NCBI GenBank assembly: GCA_033002965.1
Contig: JAURVB010014106.1
Span: 62,001 to 126,000, forward strand
DNA from: Piper betle
Taxonomy: Eukaryota > Streptophyta > Magnoliopsida > Piperales > Piperaceae
Direction: 5' to 3'
DNA: 64,000 nt
A program made the translations under genes and the position numbers. Positions 46,781 to 59,400 of the stretch are shown here, piece after piece. The notes below the pieces were generated by a model. That model was not told the origin of the DNA, searched no databases, and saw only the letters and a list, made by a program, of their open reading frames with translations. How positions within the stretch are numbered: position 1 is the first letter of the stretch; each line of letters begins with the position of its first letter.

Positions 46781-47418
46781 GATTGGTATAATTACAAATA
46801 CATTAAAATTGATTGATTTTTTGAAATTCTTAATTTTGATAGAATTATACTCAATATTTTTTAATAAATAATAATAATAATAATAATAATAATTTTAAAT
46901 TAAATAAATATTAGTACATGTAAAAAATTATTATTAGGTTAAAATCAACTACAATTTAAGAAAGACTGAAACATATAAGAACAAAAAACTCCAGTGCTTT
47001 AATTTAAGGAAAAGATAATTTTTTTCATCAGCCAAAAATTAAAACAATACACCAACTAAAGATTTCTTTTAAAAAGTTCTCCATTTACTAACTATCCGGT
47101 GTCACAAATAACAAGCAACGTGATCATACATGACTACTATTTATACGTAAAAGTAAAATATGAATATCCTATGTATTACAGCTTCATGTAACCAACTGAG
47201 ATCCTGCAACTTAGGAGTGTATTTCCTCTATCATCACATCCACCACAATTTCTTCCTTCTTACACTCCACTCAACGTTCATTAACGAGCAGCGCAGATTT
47301 GGGCTACTTGGGTATGAATAGAAGCCAAACCTGCTGTAGGGAGTTGAGGTGGCTGCATTGAGCCCGTGGAAGCTAGACGTCAGGGCGGAGGCGTTAGCAC
47401 ACAGCTTCTTGTCATGGC
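46781..47418. repeat. Host segment duplication, copy 2
   Basis: Co-linear with 31526-32132. It starts ten bases after the hAT target duplication and runs into the gene remnant at 47234-47542. Its end (GTCATGGC at 47411-47418) continues into unique sequence, so this copy represents the uninterrupted site. Confidence 0.8.
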
Positions 47419-47542
47419 CATGTTCCATCACTTTTTGCCAGTAGGCTTGGACAAGTTGGCCGACCGTCAAAGATCGGCATCCTTCTTCATCCACAAGGAG
47501 GCCTAAGAGATTGAAGCAGTGATCCAATTGTTCACAAGACAA
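47234..47542 (-). pseudogene. Unassigned gene remnant or terminal exon
   Basis: A 102-codon open frame (MSCEQLDHCFNLLGLLVDEE..., GQLVQAYWQKVMEHGHDKK) looks protein-like in its first half. Towards the end another frame (GLASIHTQVAQICAAR, then KKEEIVVDVMIEE) looks more like natural protein, suggesting a frameshift. The upstream sequence has an AG acceptor-like site near 47573. I do not recognise the family. Its tail is duplicated at 31880-32132. It lies about 0.95 kb downstream of the F-box pseudogene on the same strand and could be an old downstream gene or part of a longer transcript. Confidence 0.35.
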
Positions 47543-48491
47543 GTTCTCTGCTCTTGTTGTTCTTTACACTAAGGCCATGTATGATTCTTGGGTTTTATTG
47601 CAGTAGAAGTGTCTGCGGAGAAAAAGAGCAACTACTTATTAACAGAAGGAAATGCAGCATAAATGGATTCGTAAAGGTCATGGAAAGAGATTTATAATTC
47701 TCCGAGCAACGACTAGCCAAGTACGGTATCTCAAATATAGCTAGCCTTAATTGAACTCGCTTCCGAAGAAAGTGGCACTTAGTTTCCACCATTAGCTCAA
47801 GATTCATCACTCATTGCCCTCCTGTGAAAAAATAGCTGCATGCGATACCAAATAAAGCAGTCACCACTCAAAGACAGGCCTACAGCAGGTTAATTACATG
47901 AGCCAACACATTGATGGAACACAAAAGTTGTGCTGCATCATGAGGTGAAAAGACTTGTACATTATCTTGAGCAAACACATGATGGAAGGCCTAGTAATGA
48001 GAGGGAGAATAATAAGAACAATCCAGTATACCTGATGGAAGGCTAATAGATAATCAGCGCCACGTATTCTTATGGTGATAATTACATGATTCCCACACAA
48101 GCTTTTCATCTTGAGCACTTTGATACATATGAACTACATCCATGTTTCAGTCAAGATTTCATCCTTCTGTGTGCACAGAACCACAGGACCCGAGGTTCAT
48201 CTCATTTCGGAAGTTTTCATCTAATCTATCTCGAGGCATATCTCCAGGGAGATGGATCTTCACCTTAACTTTTTGGCACCAAGTAGTTCAACTAGCGCCT
48301 TTGTGTGGGGAGGAAATGTTTGGCAGAAAAGTGCAAATCGTCTTTGATTGCACACAGAAATGTCCTCAATCTTTTCTACAATATTTATTGGGGACGAAAT
48401 GTTACCACTTGTCATCTGCTGATATAGGCCAGGCACGAGAAGCAGAAGATATCTTCTGGCTGGCCACGTCCCTAACATTGACAGCAGCAGT

Positions 48492-51400
48492 TTAACCAGC
48501 CCGGGCTGCAAGCTCGAGATAGATGAGGGCTCTTGTCACTTCACCAGACTGATGAAAGCATAAAACCAATCAACATCAGAACAGCAGAAAATATGCTCAA
48601 AAATTAATTGAACAAAGACAAGCAGTGATAAAGTAACAGGGAAAGATCAACTAAGCAGTAAACAACATCCCCACACTGGTTAATAATTAAATTTCTCAAA
48701 AACTACAAAAGGTGACTGACACAGACTAAGATTATAATCAAATGATGATTGTAAAATATAGAAAGTCCTTTATTACTACATTCAGCAAATAAGTTTCGCA
48801 GCCCAACAGTAACGAAACTAGTAAAATGCACAAATGCACAAGCTTCTATGGAAAAATCAAATAATTTATACACAATTAATTCATTAAGATTCCCAGTTCA
48901 ACAAAAACCAGCTTGCAAATTTCATAAGATACAGATAATACCGTGAAAAGTCTAAGGCCATGTTCGTATTGAGCTTTGTGATGCCCATGGTCAGCAGCAC
49001 GCCTTAAACATTTCTTTGCTTCTGCATCATCTTGTATGAATCCTTCACCCAAAGAATAACACAATGATGTGTTGTACATGGCCGCTCATTACCACCCTCT
49101 GCTGCTTTCAAATACCACTTGGCCTGTTTCAAAAGCATAGCCTCAGTACGTCACCATTTTAATTTACAGGTACATTGATGAAAATAGAATCCAGTAAAAT
49201 TAAGACAAATTTCATCAGCAGTATTATCCCAACGTGAAAACAAGATAAATCAAAAATCAAAAAGAACAAAACTATCTTTGGTCCCAAATAATGTCTGATC
49301 TCCATTTTTAAAGCTATACAAAAAAAAGACAGATAGATATAAATATATGCATTATGCACTGCAGAAGTAACTCAAACATACCAACTTTCTCGATCAACTA
49401 TATAGCAGCCCATGACAACACCGTCTCTTTGACTGAATGGTATAAACATAATTAAGAACCCTACTAAATAACAATTTAAATTTTTGCATGGGTTTATAAA
49501 AAAGATTTGAGGTTTACTCCACTAATTTTACAGTTAGAATGAGAATCTCTCTTTAGTATTCCAAAACAAGAGACAGATGGGAAAACATATGTAGTTAAAC
49601 AGATAATTAAACCTTTCTGGTTCTTTGCCTCGGGTTTGGGAGTATGGCAGCATTGTACAATGAAAAAGTACAGTCCACCTGTACTTTCAATTGGAAGGCC
49701 ACATCTTTTACCAGCCTTCATGCACAATCATCATCACCATCATCATCATATATACCTTATCCAAGCTAGGATGGGGTTGGCTGCTTTGATATTTCGCACA
49801 GACATTGTGAAGGCAAACAATTATAAAATGGATAAAAGTCAATTTATAAATTTTGAACTTAGTCATGCAAAAAATCTAGTCTCCTAGAAGTGTGTTAAAC
49901 TTCTCGTGCACCTTCTAACACACGTCAGATAACCAACAGATGCAATACAATGCAGCGGATGCAAAAAATAACTAGCATGGACCATCACATCCACATCTCT
50001 GACACTTGCATAAAAACTTTTGCAGCTACTGTTCATTACCAACAGAAAGGGAACAAGTAGCCCACTAATTTTGCTTAAGGAATTCACATATGCACAAACT
50101 ATTGATGTTGAAGGGAGAACTGCCAATTAATGTATGCACAAATTTGATATAAATTTCCAGTTTTAAATGATTAATCTAATAACATGACGAGGAAAATGAG
50201 CCTATTCAAGCGCATATAGATTCGCGTATGCTGAACTCCACACCACGACCATGTTGAAGACAAAGAGCTAAGTTATACTGAGCACGAACATGACCAGCAC
50301 AAGCTGCTAGATGAAATGATTTGACAGCTTCTCTCTTCCATCTTTGGAGGATTAACTGGAAAGTGGAAAACATCACACAATTAAATTTGTTAACATGCTT
50401 CTCACCGATAATTATAACTAGAAACAAATGCATCAATTACAATCAAGTAGACATACAACAATAGTTAGCATGATAATGTGCACAGAACATTTAGGAACTT
50501 AGTACTGTGGTTAAATTACTTTAGACTAAGCTTCTAATTCAATAAATATTTCCAAAAAGCATACAATATAAGTCCATTATTTATCTCCCTTCCGAACTTC
50601 AAGATCAAGATTAATTGGTATTCTCAAATAATGATTGAAAACAACATCATAAACTTACATAAATTATCAATAAAAAATTCATGGCTTTCTCAATATTTGT
50701 CATGTAAACCGTAAATGATGACAACCAAAGCTCCATCATACCCAATTCTCCGAAACCAAATGAAAATAAATTGGTAACAAGTGAAGCACTTACTAATTTT
50801 AGACTGCGCTTGAATTACTTTAGGCTAAGCTTCTAATTCTATCGACATTTCCCAAAGAATGCTAATGCGCGTTCATCATTCCTCTCCATTCCCACTTCAA
50901 GCAATTAGCTAAACTGGAACTCTTAAGCAATTATTTCAAACTATTATCATAAGCATGTACAAGTCACAACCATCTCAATAACAAAAAAGTTCACGCCTTT
51001 CATCTATAATCTGTGCATAACTACAACAATCAAGCCTTCATCAATACAGCCAATCATCAGAACTCAAATGACAATAATTAAAAGCTAGATTGTGAATTCC
51101 CTATCCAATATCTTGATTCCAACGCGAAAAATAAATATGTATATTAAAGAGAGAATGACTGAATTTTTAAGATGAAAGCAGACCTTGCAAGTAGAAAATC
51201 CCAAGATTACGATGTTCCGATGAATCCCCGAGCTCGGAAGCCTTCCCATAGAGCCGCACCGCTTCCTCCCTCTTCCCCATCTCCCAATACTGCAAACGAG
51301 CATCGACCATGGGGGCGGTGGATCCGCGAGCCGCCCCTTTCATGGACTCCAGGGCCTTTCCGCGGTTGGGACGGACGCCACCGCGTCCGTTCTTGAACCG

Positions 51401-51553
51401 CTTGCCCCAGCAGACCAGCGCCGCCGCCTCCTGCAGCGGCCGGAGCGCGTCGCGCCATGAACGGCAGACGAGGCTGGCCGCCGCTAGGTCCGGCACAGGG
51501 AAGTGTGCGGCGATTGTTTGCAGGATGTCGAATGGCAGGAACGAGAACTCCAT
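48492..51553 (-). pseudogene. F-box protein with Sel1-like repeats (At1g70590-type), disabled
   Basis: The family pairs an N-terminal F-box, which binds SKP1 in SCF ubiquitin ligases, with Sel1/TPR-like repeats. Exon 1 (51553-51184): FLPFDILQTIAAHFPVPDL, LVCRSWRDAL, then Sel1-like YWEMGKREEAVRLYGKASEL and NLGIFYLQ, ending at a GT donor in phase 1. Exon 2 (50355 to about 50225): KSFHLAACAGHVRAQYNLAL, CLQHGRGVE. Exon 3 (49123-48942): AKWYLKAAEGG, YNTSLCYSLGEGF, AADHGHHKAQYEHGLRLF. Exon 4 from 48548: SGEVTRALIYLELAARAG then TAA (48494-48492), with homology continuing (TAAVNVRDVASQKI). Lesions: about four extra bases (GAGA) in exon 2 near 50325-50340, no GT donor where exon 2 should end, one missing base near 49081-49086, and the early stop. 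The expected protein is about 350 residues. Together these indicate a pseudogene. Confidence 0.8.
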
Positions 51554-51570
51554 CAAGGAGCGGCGGGGGC

Positions 51571-51607
51571 GGGGGCGGGGGCGGGGGCGGCGGCGGCGGC
51601 GGGTGGT
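51571..51607 (-). repeat. GC hexamer/triplet repeat at the 5' end of the F-box gene
   Basis: On the plus strand GGGGGC is repeated about four times, followed by (GGC)n. In the minus-strand frame it would encode an Arg/Pro-rich stretch upstream of the chosen start at 51553, so it is more likely 5' untranslated sequence. The G runs could form a quadruplex. Confidence 0.7.
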
Positions 51608-52047
51608 GTAGAGGGAGACGTCGACCAATTTGGTGGCGTTTCTTCTTTTGGACTTGTCCGGTTGACACGGCCGGTCCGATCCAGTAAAGATATTCCCGCC
51701 CTCTTCAAACCGGTTCAGGCCTCACGGTGGTTTTTATCCCCTTTTTTTGGTTTAAGTGTTTTCTTGATTATAAGTGGCATTATACGATGTTTAATTATTT
51801 ATTATTTATGTATTTAGTTATAATCAGACTAGTATGATAACTCACACATTGTTCGAATTTTATGTGTACTTTATTTTGAATCTGTTTAGTTAATTTGAGC
51901 AAATTTAAAAATTGTGAAATTTGAATACAATGACTTATAACAAAAGTATTGATTTTTTCGTTAATTAATTATTCATTTTAGAATATTGAGTGTTAACATG
52001 TAAGTTAACTTCCACAAAGTAGATTTTTCTCTCATCGTAATTTTACT

Positions 52048-52450
52048 CCTAGTTGCAAAAATCACAATCAGAAGTTGAATCGAATTAGAAAGAAGTTATT
52101 GAATCAAATCGATTCATCAAAAATTGGACAAGAATTGATTTACTTGAATCAGTCAAAATCTTTAGGTTATTAGTTATATAATATGTCATTTTAATATTAT
52201 AGTATATATTATATTTTGTATTATTTTTTTCGATTTTTTTAAATTATTTAAAATTAGTTATTAATTTTACTTGAGTCAGAGTTAAATTGACTTTTAATTA
52301 TGAGAATGCCAGCGACCATTTCTTTCCTCTAATTCTATCTCCCTGATTTACTTGACACGTTTACTTGACACAACCAATCTCCCCGATTTACTTGACACGT
52401 TTACTTGACACGACCAATTTCCGGTCCAATTTTTAAGAAAACCTGGTCAT
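52048..52450 (+). repeat. Second copy of the LTR-like dispersed repeat
   Basis: Follows 42712-43020 in order: TAGTTGCAAAAATCACAATC, GGTTATTAGTTATATAATAT, TATATTATATTTTGTATTAT, TTACTTGAGTCAG and CTTTTAATTATGAGAATGCC. CpG sites are decayed relative to 42712-43020. A 40-bp tandem pair (GATTTACTTGACACG, TTTACTTGACAC) occupies about 52337-52418. Confidence 0.55.
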
Positions 52451-52688
52451 CCCTTTTTTCACTCAGTTTTCCGCCAAGTTTTGCGAGAGAGATTTTACCA
52501 CATGTCTATTGAGTTGTCTAAATTTTCATATTATCTTACAGTTATTTTATAATTTTATTCTTCCTTATTGGAAAATTTTGTCATTTTTTATATTATTACC
52601 GAATTTCCGCATATCTTATTGTTATTTTATGATTTTACCTTTTTAATGATGAAAGTATACACAATCTAATTTAAACCTTTGAGATCCT

Positions 52689-53075
52689 TATAACGACCCA
52701 CCTTGAGAAATTTCATCCCCGAAATGCCTATTCTTGGCCCGTTGCTACGCCCCAGCACACGTCCTTTCTGGCCCGTGACCGGTAGCCTAGCCAACGTTTC
52801 TAGTCTTGTCCCGTTGCTATCCCCAGCCCGTGACCTTTTTGGCCCGTGACCGGCAGCCTAGCCAACGTCCCTAGTCCATCCCACAATCTAACAACGGAAC
52901 CAGGTCGGCTCTGATACCATTTGTAACGACCCAGCTCAAACTGCAATGTAATGGGTTAAGTCATCTCTTTAAAATGGGTACCCCAGAAGTTAAAGATCTA
53001 TAGTCCATTCCCACTTATAAACAGGATCTTCTCGCAGTAGGTATTAGATGTGGGACTAAATTGAGGGATCTCACA
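52689..53075 (-). mobile_element. TRIM-like LTR retroelement with truncated 3' LTR and 5-bp target duplication
   Basis: ATCCT at 52684-52688 and 53076-53080 flanks TATAACGACCC...GGGATCTCACA. On the minus strand the right part is a 154-bp LTR (53075-52922), TGTGAGATCCC to GGGTCGTTACA, followed after AA by the primer site TGGTATCAGAGCC (tRNA-Met type). The left end keeps only the LTR terminus (ACGACCCA), so most of the second LTR and the polypurine tract are gone. The internal region has a 72-bp unit in two copies (from 52733 and 52805; GGCCCGTGACCGG(T/C)AGCCTAG). No protein is encoded. Confidence 0.7.
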
Positions 53076-53080
53076 ATCCT

Positions 53081-55056
53081 ACATTGGACCAAATTTTCAT
53101 TTAATTATTTATTTAATTGAGTAAAATTGATTGAAGACTAAGATTGGGTAAAATAATTAAGTGGAATTTATTTCAGGTTATAAATTATTATTAATGAGGG
53201 AATAAGACATTTAATTATGTATCTTTAGTATTTTTAGTGTTTTTTATGAGAATTATTAAAATATCCCTACTTATTAGAGGCCCTAGTATAAAAATCTAGG
53301 GAGTTTGACCTCTATCTCTCCCTCTCTCTAAAAATTCTCTAACATCGACATTTCTAAGGAAGATGAAGGGACGACTAGGGCTTGGTATTTAATTCCATTT
53401 TTTTTGTTTTCTTCATCATACATCATCAATAATTAGTTGATTTGTGTATAAGACATACATACGTCATGTTTTAATTTATAATATATGAGGTTTTGATTGA
53501 TTTGCGATGTGAGAAATTTTGTAAATTGTATGATTTGATCATAGAAGTGTGTGGTTCCTTTAGTTCTTGGGTATTGAACTCATTGAACGTGGTTGTTGCA
53601 TGAACAAAAATGAATTGTGTGTGTTGATTCTTGTTTAAATTAAGAATCATGATAATACTTTATTTTTCTGTAATTCATGAGGGATTATTGTTGATAAGTA
53701 AATGTATAATGATTTAATAGAATTTTACATGCTTCTAATCAAGTTAGTATATTAGTTAAATCGCGTAACAAGTTATACAAAAATGTCTTGTTAAATTATC
53801 CTTTCATGGTAGAATTTATTAAAATAAGTAATTCCATGTAAACTCATCTTGTGTATCAATAAAATAAGTAGTTTAACTTGTTTGGATACACTAAATTGAT
53901 CTGTGATTTGAGTTTATGGAAATTTAAATGTGAAATCTTGTTTGAAAAGACGCACCAAGGCACAAGTATTGTGGTTGCATGACAGATGTCTTGCGCCAAG
54001 GCGCAATAAACTTTTGCACCAAGACTCAAGATTGCCCATTGACAAATTTCATAATTTGTTTGGGGGTTAATCAGTAGGATTAAACCATGATAATTACTTA
54101 CAAATAAAATTAATAAACGGACAATAGTCCTAGTTGTTGATTGATGTTTAATTTAGCTTGAAAAATTCCTTTAATATTATGCATGTGTTTGAATGTGTGG
54201 CATGTCATTGCATATCATATGGGTTGTAAATATACATTTTCTAATGTATATTTTTAGGGGACCATTTTATAGCTTTTGAGTAAAATAATTTAAGGAATTT
54301 TTTAAGGTACATATAGCTTGTATGATAAATAGTTAATGCATTTTATGACCATTGATTGGTGAGGTGAGAAGCGATCTGATATTTGTACGTTGGATATACG
54401 GTGAGACTTTACTTTTCTAGCTAAAAGAAATGGTGTAAGGTTCCAAGGGTTGTAAACCGACATAGCCAGTATGCACAAGTATGGATAGAGATTATATGTG
54501 TATTGTCATCCGTCTAGGATAGTGGTAGCCTTTGTAATTATAAATGAAAATTATTTCTAGCATATCGATCAAATCTATTGGATGAGGGTTAGACATAAAC
54601 TTTGTGGTTAATTATCTTATTTATTATTGTTATGCATACTTAGTAATTTCATCACTAATGTCGAATGGCCTCCACATGTAACAACTAATTGGGACCATGA
54701 CTTGATGCCTCAGTGGGTGACACATGTTGCGGACTCTATCAATAATTAGTATTGATTATTTAATTAGACTTTACTAATTACTCTGGTTATATATTTTATT
54801 AGTAGTGGACTACAACTATTTAGTTTATCTGTTGTGTATGATTAGTGTATAGCGACTCTAATATATTCGAGAATAGGTTCATTACATGAGATAATTATAT
54901 TAGCGGCAATTATTGACATTTATTTAGTTGTTAAATTCTAGTTATATTGACATGCTTGGTAATTTATCTTTGCTATTCTTTGTTGTGTATTATTCGAGTT
55001 CGGGTTCAATCAAAATTGACCACCGGTCCAATTGTATAATTGGGCGAGTCATTACA
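53081..55056 (+). repeat. Possible degraded LTR
   Basis: The stretch ends GGGCGAGTCATTACA at 55056, a common plant LTR terminus, and contains transcript-like landmarks: a CTCTCTCC-rich leader near 53310-53340, GGTTCCAAGGGTTGTAAACC near 54440 and ATGTATATTTTTAGGGGACC near 54245. No matching start or target duplication was found. It could be one LTR or several old fragments. Confidence 0.3.
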
Positions 55057-56354
55057 ATACCGTTGATCCAATCTGATGGTATATATTGCTTTACTTTTAA
55101 ATTTTCCTAAATTCAAGAAAAATTACCATAAAATTGTGTGAGAACCATGTAGTCAAAGACCACCTTACTTTATATTATTGATGTAAATAATTTAAACATT
55201 TATTTAAATTTAAATTATTTTCAAATATAATACATTTTAATTAATTTTTTATAATATTTATTAGTAATGCTTAATTTGTATTATAGTAGATATTTATTTT
55301 TATATTCTTATCTATTACAATTATTTTTAAAAATTTTACTATTATTATTTACTTTTCAATCAATATTCATCAATTTGTTAATTTAAGAAATCTACTTACT
55401 TAAAAAGTGTTATATTTAATACAAGATAGGTGATATAAATTTTCTATTTTTAATTCTTTATATGGAAGGGGTAAAAATATATATATATTTTTTATGAATG
55501 GAAAATAAAGGGTAATACTGTAAATAATTAGAGGCACGCAAGAAATCGTAATTAAAAGATTTCAATTGGAAACTAATCCTTTTGTGAAGAAAAATTATCG
55601 AGTGCAAGGTCTTGCAACCAATATGAAGTAAGACCCAATAAGCAACTGAATATAGTTGTGTGATAGTCACCTATTTATTACTGAAATTTTTAAATTACCG
55701 TTAAGGGTATTTAATGAGTGGTGATTTCCTGCTTATGATTAGGTCTTACAACTATATTAGCGATAGGACCTTGCAACATATTATTACTCCTATTATGAAT
55801 AAGAAATAATAAAAGATTTTAATATAAAACTAATATTTTTGCGTATAAAAATAAGAATAATATTGTAAAATAGTTAAAAGGGCACGTGATGATATCATGC
55901 CAAAAGTCTTGTGTTTTACATATTTCTAATTAAATTTTTTTGTTTTTTAGAATTATGGTATTTTAAACGATAATTGATTAAATATTAATAAAAATATTTG
56001 CAATGCCTCATAAAGCATTTTATTTATAATTTTAAATCAAGTTGAACCCAATAGACACGATTAAAGTAAATATGTCTGGTATCAGATATGAATTTGATAC
56101 GGAAATAAGAAAGGTATTTAAAACTTTAGTTTGAATATACAACGGGTATGTACCCTACCCTAACTTGAACAATATCCGTATTCAATCTTTTATTGAAATG
56201 TATATCATGTTTTTTTAAAAAAGCTTAAATAATATGCTTGAACCTCGGTCATGATTTATCTTTCTTACATTTATTATATTATAATTTAAATATGAAATTA
56301 TTTAATCAGAATAGATTTAAGATAAAAAAGATGAATCATATTTTATTAGATTTA

Positions 56355-56421
<67 letters not shown>

Positions 56422-59400
56422 ACAAAAACCAAATAAATTAAGTAAAAATGTATATCTCTTTAAATAATATGAATTTTGATCAAAGATCTAAAAAATATAT
56501 TGAGCTTTAAGTGTTTATTAATATTTGATATATATATATATATTCAAATGTACTTTATTTTGATGGAATATTTGTCGAATCATAGCATATTTATATGATA
56601 TTGTAATATTTTAGATATATAATGTATGTAAATAGTTTAAATAGAATTCGACATGGAACGACATTCTATCCAAGATGCGAGTAAAAGATGGTAGAGAAAA
56701 TGCCTCAAGTAAATGTTCAAGTATTAGGCACTATGACGCTAAAATAACTCATGTCATATTTCTAAGAAAAGTTTTAACAAAAAGTTTGTAGGTAAAGAGA
56801 ATACTCTTTAAAAACTCTGTAAAATATCCCTGTAACTCTAAGATAAGGGTGCCTCATCACAAAAGGGGCTCTACAAAGTCGTAAGACCATGTATGGGGTT
56901 GACACTATTACTCAAGTTAATGGTAAAAACCCAGCAAACATTTTATTGATTCATTCCTACTTTGATTTTTTGATTTAATTATTCAATCACAACATAAATA
57001 AAATTCCATTGATTAATTGAATGGTCTATTTCCCTTCGAATTAAAAAACAAAACCCCTTCCTTTAGATTAAAGGAATACCTCGGAACTCAGAATGAAAAT
57101 AAAAGAATTCTATCAAGTAATAAGATTACACCTACGTATTGACTACAGCTAGTGTTGTTCATGCCTAACAAAATTCAGTTTGAAGTTAAATCTTGGCTCA
57201 CGATGCAGTGGCTATAAGATCAGGTGTGGGTGGGAAATCTATGTGAATGGGTTTTAGTATCATTTGTGTGTGTGTGTATCGGTGAGCAGAGAGGGATTGT
57301 ATTAAATGAGAAATCACTTTTAAGTTCGAGTCAAACTAAAATTAAGGTAGGTTGGCTTTTTCAACTTTAAAAACAAATAAATTAAACGATGCAAATGCAT
57401 AAGCGGAGTTTAAAATAAAAATATAATTATTGGTGGACTTAAATTTTTTAATCTTAATATGATATATTGCATCTCTATGGGCCTAGGATTACCACTTTCT
57501 GGATGTGATATTTCTGTGTAAGCCCAAGTCCAGACTCCCAGGAAAAAAGAGGTTGTTTTCTTGTTCTTTATATTTCTGAGGGAAAAGGTTTTCTTTTTGT
57601 TTTTCCAAAGTGAAAATGTGGCTTTCAGTACTCTCACATGGAAGACACAACATTCAATAAATGAGATGGAAAAACAAAACCACAAAAACATGGTCTTTAG
57701 ATGGTCAATTAGGATTACCGATACTTCACAGATTAAAAATCTGAATGATTTACTTGCCCATCAACTTACCAGGAGGGAGTCTAATAATTGAAATGCTAGA
57801 GATGTGTATATATTTGTATTTTTTTATCTTCAACAGAGATATGTATTATACAATTGATGTACCTGGCCATCCCGATACCAAAAAGTCAGCTCAATAATTG
57901 ACATAAAAAAGGTACCTTTGGATATATATGTGAAAGAAAGTAAGCACACCAAACTGAATCACTCTCCCAGCTTTGCTGAGTCGAATCCTTATCCTCTACC
58001 AGTCTTCCGTAGTTATCACTTTATCTATTTGGGTGTTGAATTATTTAGACCTTGATCATAGAAGTTGATAATATCCTTCTAAGAAATATATATTTGCTGA
58101 CTTATAAAACAATGTCTCGAGTGTCATCATATGCTACCCATTTTTGTTTGGGCAGATTGCCATGGGATTATATTCCTTTTGTTTCGGTAATGCATTAATT
58201 TATATTTCATGTTTGCTTTTAAAACTGTTAATTAAACATGTGGTAAGGTAGGTTTTTGAATAATATTGTAACCTTTATCTTATATCACAAAGTTTAAAAA
58301 ATTGACCGGTCTCAATTTATACCATTAATTAATTTAAAAATTACCCCCAACACTGCATGATTATCCCTTAGGTGTTTTTTCATTATTAAGGTTTAAATTT
58401 TGAGTTTTTAAACTATAATTAAAATATCTTAATTACATCAATGGGTCGAGTGTGACGGGACCAGAATGGCCGTCCATCAGCCGTTGGCCTTGCTAGGTTG
58501 GAGGTGCCCAGATCTCTAACTGTTGTAATTTGACTACCTTAATAATATTTTTGGTCTATGACAATATTAATTTTTTTAACAAATTAATTAAAATTGTTTG
58601 AGTCAAATAATGATCCTTGATTTTTCTACTAAATAATATCAAACAAACATCTTCTATTTTCCGATAAAAAGATCGTAATTTTACTATTTAATTTGATGAT
58701 GTAAAAGTTAATTAACATTCCCATATTCGTAAACTTATACGTATGTAATTGTATCCATCAATCAAACCACATTAACATAAAGTAGATGCGTTTTGAATTA
58801 ATAGATTCATGAGCTATAATAAAATGAGCAAAGCCATACATGTAGTGGAAGCTAGCTATGGAAGTGATGGGTACTTACTAATTAAGATACCCATGCTTCC
58901 CTTCTTTTTGGACGTCACATCTTAAGTGACACCACCAAAATTTGAACCTACGCTGACAACAAGCGAATTCAATGTGAGGCCCATGCAAGTTGCAATTGAA
59001 GTGGACAGATATGTCATCCCCAAGTAATATTCCAAACCCAATTAGTACCACATATCATATCATATTATATTATAATTTGTAAAGAAGTGACCACAAGTGG
59101 ACTTGCATGAATCTGTTTGTGCACTGTATGGGACATTTTCTAATCACAATTATCACTGTTGTAAGCTTGTGGCACGGTTTGGAGTAGGTGACTCGTGCAA
59201 TTTCTTTGCACTTGTGCTACTAATCGTACCACTTACCATGCAAGTTTTTTTCCCAAGCCACTAACCATGCAAGTTGCTATAGGTTGCATACTGCGTACAT
59301 ATACAATACATATTCATGTTTATACAAAGTGGTCGTGTTTTGTTGACCAGCAAACTTTGGAGGATTCAACTTCTAAGCTTTTAAGTGTATAATAATAACA

